NCBI RefSeq assembly: GCF_028682175.1
Contig: NZ_JANHKS010000018.1
Span: 42,167-106,166 of the forward strand
Length of the DNA stretch: 64,000 bases
From: Pseudomonas putida
GTDB lineage: Bacteria > Pseudomonadota > Gammaproteobacteria > Pseudomonadales > Pseudomonadaceae
Direction of reading: 5' to 3'
Positions 60,829-64,000 of this stretch are shown here, piece after piece. Within the stretch, counting starts at the first letter, position 1, and every line of letters begins with the position of its first letter. The translations under genes and the position numbers were made by a program. The notes beneath the pieces are model-generated. The model searched no databases. It saw only the letters and a program-made list of their open reading frames with translations, and was not told the DNA's origin.

Positions 60829-61587
60829 TCATATCGGCCGCTTCAACGCCTGTCGCGCCGCCTGCGCCGCCGGGTCATCGGCCGGGCCGACCATCGCATA
60901 ATTGTAACCGCCCCCCGACCAGTAATCGGCCTGCAGCTCGCCGTCACGGCGCGTACCTCGCGGCAGCATGCGCTGCTGTTCGATGGGCGGACGGATGTAG
61001 AAGCTTAGCGTGCGGCCCTGGGCGTCCTTGTATACCACCATCGCCGCAGCGCCTTGCTCGGTGCTGCTCAGACGCCCACTCACTGGCTTGAAGCCCGCCG
61101 ACTCAAGATCCGGCAGACGGTTGGCCTGGGCGAAGTTCTTGTCCAGCCAGACCTGCACGTTATTCGGCTTGCCGGTGTTCCAGTCGCTGGCGACGTTGTC
61201 GTTGACGGCGAACATGCGGTAGGCCTGCACCGCATCGGCCATGGGTAGCACGGCATTAGCCAGGGTCATGTCCCGTGCCTGCCAGCCGGCCAGGCCGCCA
61301 ATGGACACCGCGATCAGCAATAGCGCCGCACTGGCGAAATGCCGGCTGCGATTTCGGCGCATGCGTTGACGGATGAATGCCGGATCCAGCTCAGGATTGG
61401 CAGGCCGATGCAGATCACCACTCAGGCCCGCCCGCAGGTTTTGCGCGTCCAGTTGCCAGGCCTGCACCTGTTTTGCGATCTCGGGATTGGCCGCAAGCCA
61501 GGTATCCATGGTTTGCCGGTCGGCGTCGTCGAGCTTGCCGTCGATGTAGGCGTGCAAGTCTCGTTCACTGGGGGGCAAGGTCATCAT
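60829..61587 (-). CDS. Membrane-bound anti-sigma factor
   Basis: 252 residues. N-terminal cytoplasmic anti-sigma domain (about 1-75: PPSERDLHAYIDGKLDDADRQTMDTWLAANPEIA, in segments), without the HxxxCxxC zinc motif. One transmembrane helix near 85-103 (SAALLLIAVSIGGLAGWQA) and a periplasmic domain of about 150 residues. The start ATG overlaps the sigma stop as ATGA, so the two are translationally coupled. It is expected to hold the sigma factor inactive until an envelope or oxidative signal arrives. Confidence 0.88.
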   Translation of the reverse strand: MMTLPPSERDLHAYIDGKLDDADRQTMDTWLAANPEIAKQVQAWQLDAQNLRAGLSGDLHRPANPELDPAFIRQRMRRNRSRHFASAALLLIAVSIGGLAGWQARDMTLANAVLPMADAVQAYRMFAVNDNVASDWNTGKPNNVQVWLDKNFAQANRLPDLESAGFKPVSGRLSSTEQGAAAMVVYKDAQGRTLSFYIRPPIEQQRMLPRGTRRDGELQADYWSGGGYNYAMVGPADDPAAQAARQALKRPI

Positions 61588-62099
61588 TTGAGTATCCGCA
61601 AAGCAGGGGTGGTGATTTCGCCTTCGCTGAGCTGGCGCAGTGCCTGACGTGCGCGAGACAGACGGGACATGACGGTGCCCACGGGGACCTCGAGAATCCC
61701 GGCGACTTCCTTGTAGCTCAGGCCCTCGACCGACACCCAGAGCAGCAGGGCGCGTTGTTCGGGGTTCAGGCGTTCGAAGGCCTGCAGGGTGGTCCGGGCG
61801 ACGACGGTCCGCTCCACCGAGGGTTCGTGTTGATCCTCGCCGCTGGCGCCGGTAAACAGTTCCAGCATGCGGCTATAACGTCGCGAACGGCGGTGATTGT
61901 CCACGAACTGTCGGTACAGAATCGAAAACAGCCAGGCCCGCAGGTCACCTTCCGGGCGGCGGCCGGGCCAGGCTGAGAGCGCCTTTTCCAGGCTGGCCTG
62001 CACCAGGTCGTCGGCGCTGCTGTAATCGCGGGTCAGCGACACCGCGAACCTGCGCAAGCGCGGCAGCAGTTCGCGTAGTTGATCGTCGACATCATTCAT
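61584..62099 (-). CDS. ECF-type RNA polymerase sigma factor
   Basis: 171 residues from the ATG at 62099; the open frame runs far upstream through the control region but without homology. Region 2 includes SADDLVQASLEKALSAWPG and LRAWLFSILYRQFVDNHRR; region 4 includes LNPEQRALLLWVSVEGLSYKEVAGILEVPVGTVMSRLSRARQAL (in segments). It has a coupled anti-sigma gene downstream and a divergent catalase-cytochrome b561 operon. That neighbourhood recalls the ECF group associated with such enzymes. It probably recognises the GGAATAA-N14-CGTC sites in the shared promoter region and is autoregulated. Confidence 0.93.
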   Translation of the reverse strand: MNDVDDQLRELLPRLRRFAVSLTRDYSSADDLVQASLEKALSAWPGRRPEGDLRAWLFSILYRQFVDNHRRSRRYSRMLELFTGASGEDQHEPSVERTVVARTTLQAFERLNPEQRALLLWVSVEGLSYKEVAGILEVPVGTVMSRLSRARQALRQLSEGEITTPALRILK

Positions 62100-62151
62100 G
62101 GAGGGCTTCCAGGTCGATGGGCTCGACCGCTTCGGATCGTATGCAAGGGAA

Positions 62152-62176
62152 GACGCCGCAGCGTGAAGATTATTCC
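62152..62176 (-). promoter_or_regulatory. ECF-type promoter of the sigma/anti-sigma operon
   Basis: Minus strand GGAATAA-N14-CGTC (GGAATAA at 62170-62176, CGTC at 62152-62155). Same elements and spacing as the divergent site at 62205-62229. Located 53 bp before the sigma start. Confidence 0.7.
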
Positions 62177-62204
62177 TGCCCGCAAAAAATAAAAATCGAT
62201 GGCT

Positions 62205-62229
62205 GGAATAACTGCGCCGGCGCCGCGTC
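62205..62229 (+). promoter_or_regulatory. ECF-type promoter of the catalase-cytochrome b561 operon
   Basis: GGAATAA at 62205-62211, 14-bp spacer, CGTC at 62226-62229. It lies 63 bp before the catalase-like start. Confidence 0.7.
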
Positions 62230-62291
62230 ACACCTTGTGAACCGTATTCGCCCATGTCATTCGTAGAGGCCAGAGGCCCGGAGCGTGACCG

Positions 62292-63377
62292 ATGATTGAG
62301 CCTGAACCGCCACACCTTCGCAAACCACCGTTGACGACCGCTGAGAAGCTCGCCCGCCTGGGCGGTATCGGCCTGGTCCTGGTGATCGCAGCCGGGGCGT
62401 TTGCCTACGTCAACGGCAGCCTTGACCCACAGCGCCTGACGCCTGCACGAGTGGTCGATGTGTTCGAACACAACAACGGCGTGCACCCTGGCTACCGCCG
62501 CAACCACCCCAAAGGCATTTGCGTCGCCGGTTATTTCGAAAGCAACGGCGCGGCCAGTGCGCTGTCCAGAGCCCAGGTGTTCGCTGCCGGGCGAACCCCG
62601 GTGATTGGCCGGCTGGCCCTGCCCACGGGTAATCCTTACTCGCCAGACAGCGCAGCGCCGATCCGCAGTTTCGCCGTGCAATTCACCCAGCCGGACGGTC
62701 AGCAGTGGCGCACCGGGATGAACAGCATGCCGGTGTTCCCTGTGGGCACGGTGCAGGCGTTCGTCGACCTGCAGAAGGCCACGGCGCCGGACCCGAAAAC
62801 CGGCAAGCCGGACCCGGCCAAGCCTCCGGCATTCTTTGCCGCGCATCCCGAGGCGCAGCCGTTCCTGGCCTGGGTCAAGACCGCCAGGCCGTCGGCCAGT
62901 TTCGTGACCGAGACCTATAACAGCGTCAACGCCTTCGTGCTGGTCGATGCCCAGGGTAAACGCCAGGCCGTTCGCTGGAGCCTGGTGCCTGCCGCCAAGG
63001 GCGACGCGCCCGCGCCGGATGCCAAGGATTACCTGCAACAGGATCTGAGCGACAAACTGGCCAGCGGGCCGCAGCGCTGGGACCTGGTGCTGACCCTGGC
63101 CAACCCGACAGACCCGACCGGTGACGCCTCCAAGGCCTGGGCCGGCGAACACAAGACGGTGAACGCCGGGACCCTGGTGGTGGAGGGGGACAGTGCGCAA
63201 CTCGACGGCGCCTGCCGTGATATCAACTACGATCCGCTGGTCTTGCCCAATGGCATCGAGGGCTCCGACGACCCGTTGCTGGCGGCCCGCTCGGCGGCCT
63301 ATGCCGCGTCCTACATGCGCCGAACTGCTGAAGTCGGTCAGCTTGAAAAACCGCCTGTGCAGGAGAAACAGCCATGA
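62292..63377 (+). CDS. Membrane-anchored catalase-family peroxidase (SrpA-like)
   Basis: 361 residues. One N-terminal transmembrane segment (about residues 22-40, LGGIGLVLVIAAGAFAYV) anchors a periplasmic small-catalase domain. Distal heme His region NNGVHPGYRRNHPKGICVAG near 58-75; IRSFAVQFTQPDGQQWRTGMNSMPVFPVGT (in segments); proximal Tyr region RDINYDPLVLPNGI then RSAAYAASYMRR near the C terminus. Members of this group are heme peroxidases or catalases. The stop overlaps the cytochrome b561 start in ATGA, suggesting electron supply from quinol through the cytochrome. Confidence 0.9.
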   Translation: MIEPEPPHLRKPPLTTAEKLARLGGIGLVLVIAAGAFAYVNGSLDPQRLTPARVVDVFEHNNGVHPGYRRNHPKGICVAGYFESNGAASALSRAQVFAAGRTPVIGRLALPTGNPYSPDSAAPIRSFAVQFTQPDGQQWRTGMNSMPVFPVGTVQAFVDLQKATAPDPKTGKPDPAKPPAFFAAHPEAQPFLAWVKTARPSASFVTETYNSVNAFVLVDAQGKRQAVRWSLVPAAKGDAPAPDAKDYLQQDLSDKLASGPQRWDLVLTLANPTDPTGDASKAWAGEHKTVNAGTLVVEGDSAQLDGACRDINYDPLVLPNGIEGSDDPLLAARSAAYAASYMRRTAEVGQLEKPPVQEKQP

Positions 63378-63919
63378 GTACGCCCACTTCGCATTTCGCC
63401 CCGCTGGCTCGGCTTCTACACTGGCTGATGGCGGTCATGGTCATCGCGATGCTGTTCATCGGCGCCGGGATGGTGGCTTCGGTATCTGAGCGGCATGAAT
63501 GGCTGTTGAGCCTGCACAAACCGCTGGGGATCGCGATTCTGCTGTTGGTCATCGTGCGCCTGATCGTGCGCTTTTGCACCGTGACGCCAGCATTGCCCGC
63601 TGACTTGCCGGCCTGGCAGGCGCTGGCGGCCAAGCTGTCGCACTACCTGCTGTATGCGCTGATGCTGGCGATGCCGCTGATAGGCTGGGCGATGATTTCG
63701 GCGGCGGGGGATCCGGTGATGCTGAGCAGCTCGATACGCCTGCCTTCAATCGTGGCCGCCCATGCCGAGACATTTGCCCTCCTGCGCGGGGCCCATCGAT
63801 ACCTGGCGTACCTGTTCTTCCTGACCATCCTCGCGCATCTGGGGGCGGCGTTGTTCCACGGCTGGATCCGCCGCGACGAGGTATTGGACAGCATGCTCAA
63901 AGGCCGCCCACGCAGCTGA
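63374..63919 (+). CDS. Cytochrome b561-type membrane protein
   Basis: 181 residues with four transmembrane helices. Heme-ligand His candidates: ARLLHWLMA (TM1), LLSLHKPLG (TM2), KLSHYLLYAL (TM3) and GAHRYLAYLFFLTILAHLG (TM4), the pattern of CybB-type di-heme superoxide or quinol oxidoreductases. Translationally coupled to the catalase-like gene; the two probably form one peroxide-defence module controlled by the divergent ECF sigma factor. Confidence 0.93.
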   Translation: MSTPTSHFAPLARLLHWLMAVMVIAMLFIGAGMVASVSERHEWLLSLHKPLGIAILLLVIVRLIVRFCTVTPALPADLPAWQALAAKLSHYLLYALMLAMPLIGWAMISAAGDPVMLSSSIRLPSIVAAHAETFALLRGAHRYLAYLFFLTILAHLGAALFHGWIRRDEVLDSMLKGRPRS

Positions 63920-63941
63920 TCCCAAGACCCACACCAAACCC

Positions 63942-63988
63942 CGTAGCAGTCCGGCTTGCCGGCGTCGGCGGCCTCGAGATCGCCGACG
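63942..63988. repeat. REP pair cut by the window edge
   Basis: CGTAGCAGTCCGGCTTGCCG followed by the usual GAGATCGCCGACG spacer. The expected inverted tail GCCGGCAAGCC is missing because foreign sequence begins. Confidence 0.85.
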
Positions 63989-64000
63989 AGATCGGAAGAG
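63989..64000 (+). other. Residual Illumina adapter at the contig end
   Basis: AGATCGGAAGAG equals the first 12 bases of the TruSeq adapter. It replaces the REP tail expected from more than a dozen other copies in the window. Confidence 0.85.

Noticed and set aside
61584..63200. 538-residue sigma factor suggested by the long open frame
   Set aside because: Only the last 171 residues match ECF sigma regions; the extension covers the divergent promoters and the catalase-like gene antisense.

Overview
The window is a chromosomal stretch of a GC-rich fluorescent-type Pseudomonas. Support: every recognisable protein has a Pseudomonas-type architecture (PoxB, BphO-BphP, PcaQ-PcaHG, QuiC1, OprD porin, PrpE, VgrG, YebC family), and the intergenic spaces carry dozens of short REP palindromes of Pseudomonas type (GTAGCAGCACGGCTTGCCGGCGG, GTAGGAGCGCGCTTGCCCGCG and GTAGGAGCTGGCTTGTCCTGCG classes). 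I see no tRNA, rRNA, CRISPR, prophage or complete insertion sequence. The last 12 bases read AGATCGGAAGAG, the start of the Illumina TruSeq adapter, so the right edge is probably an untrimmed contig end.

Layout. 1-2.9 kb: exopolysaccharide genes on the minus strand (a partial GH39-type glycosidase and a bifunctional GDP-mannose enzyme) with a perfect match to the FleQ consensus upstream. 2.9-11.7 kb: lipid kinase YegS, PoxB, a LysR/VOC divergent pair, a chemoreceptor, a GlxA-type AraC regulator and a soluble orphan histidine kinase. 12-26.6 kb: two divergent organosulfur-type operons. The left one (monooxygenase, Tat-exported peptide-type binding protein, two permeases, fused double ATPase, second LLM monooxygenase, SfnB-like flavoprotein) starts from a good sigma-54 promoter. 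The right one has an aldo/keto reductase, an Ssu/Tau-type importer and a membrane-anchored extra binding protein.

26.6-34.4 kb: MsrA, UV endonuclease UvsE, a diguanylate cyclase, a GapN-like dehydrogenase with a changed ELGGK motif, and the heme oxygenase-bacteriophytochrome pair. 34.7-50.4 kb: an aromatic/shikimate catabolic region. PcaQ-pcaHG-pcaB-pcaC carries a PcaQ operator; then OprD porin, EamA transporter, MFS transporter, 3-dehydroshikimate dehydratase QuiC1, a TetR regulator, a shikimate dehydrogenase-like enzyme, and an SDR-thiolase-enoyl-CoA hydratase set. Three divergent promoter regions here share a TGTAC-N6-GTTARTT site (candidate TetR operator) and a PcaR-type box GTTCGATAATCGCCC. 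This ties uptake, shikimate conversion to protocatechuate and a CoA-thiolytic operon into one proposed regulon. pcaD is missing from the cluster.

50.4-64 kb: an orphan VgrG, a YebC paralogue, a leucine-rich-repeat protein kinase, a TetR/MFS divergent pair with its inverted repeat, PrpE-type acyl-CoA synthetase, a protein of unknown function behind a FliA-type promoter, and an ECF sigma/anti-sigma pair divergent from a catalase-cytochrome b561 operon. Identical GGAATAA-N14-CGTC promoters face both ways between them. All functional statements are read from sequence and remembered family knowledge; no searches were run.
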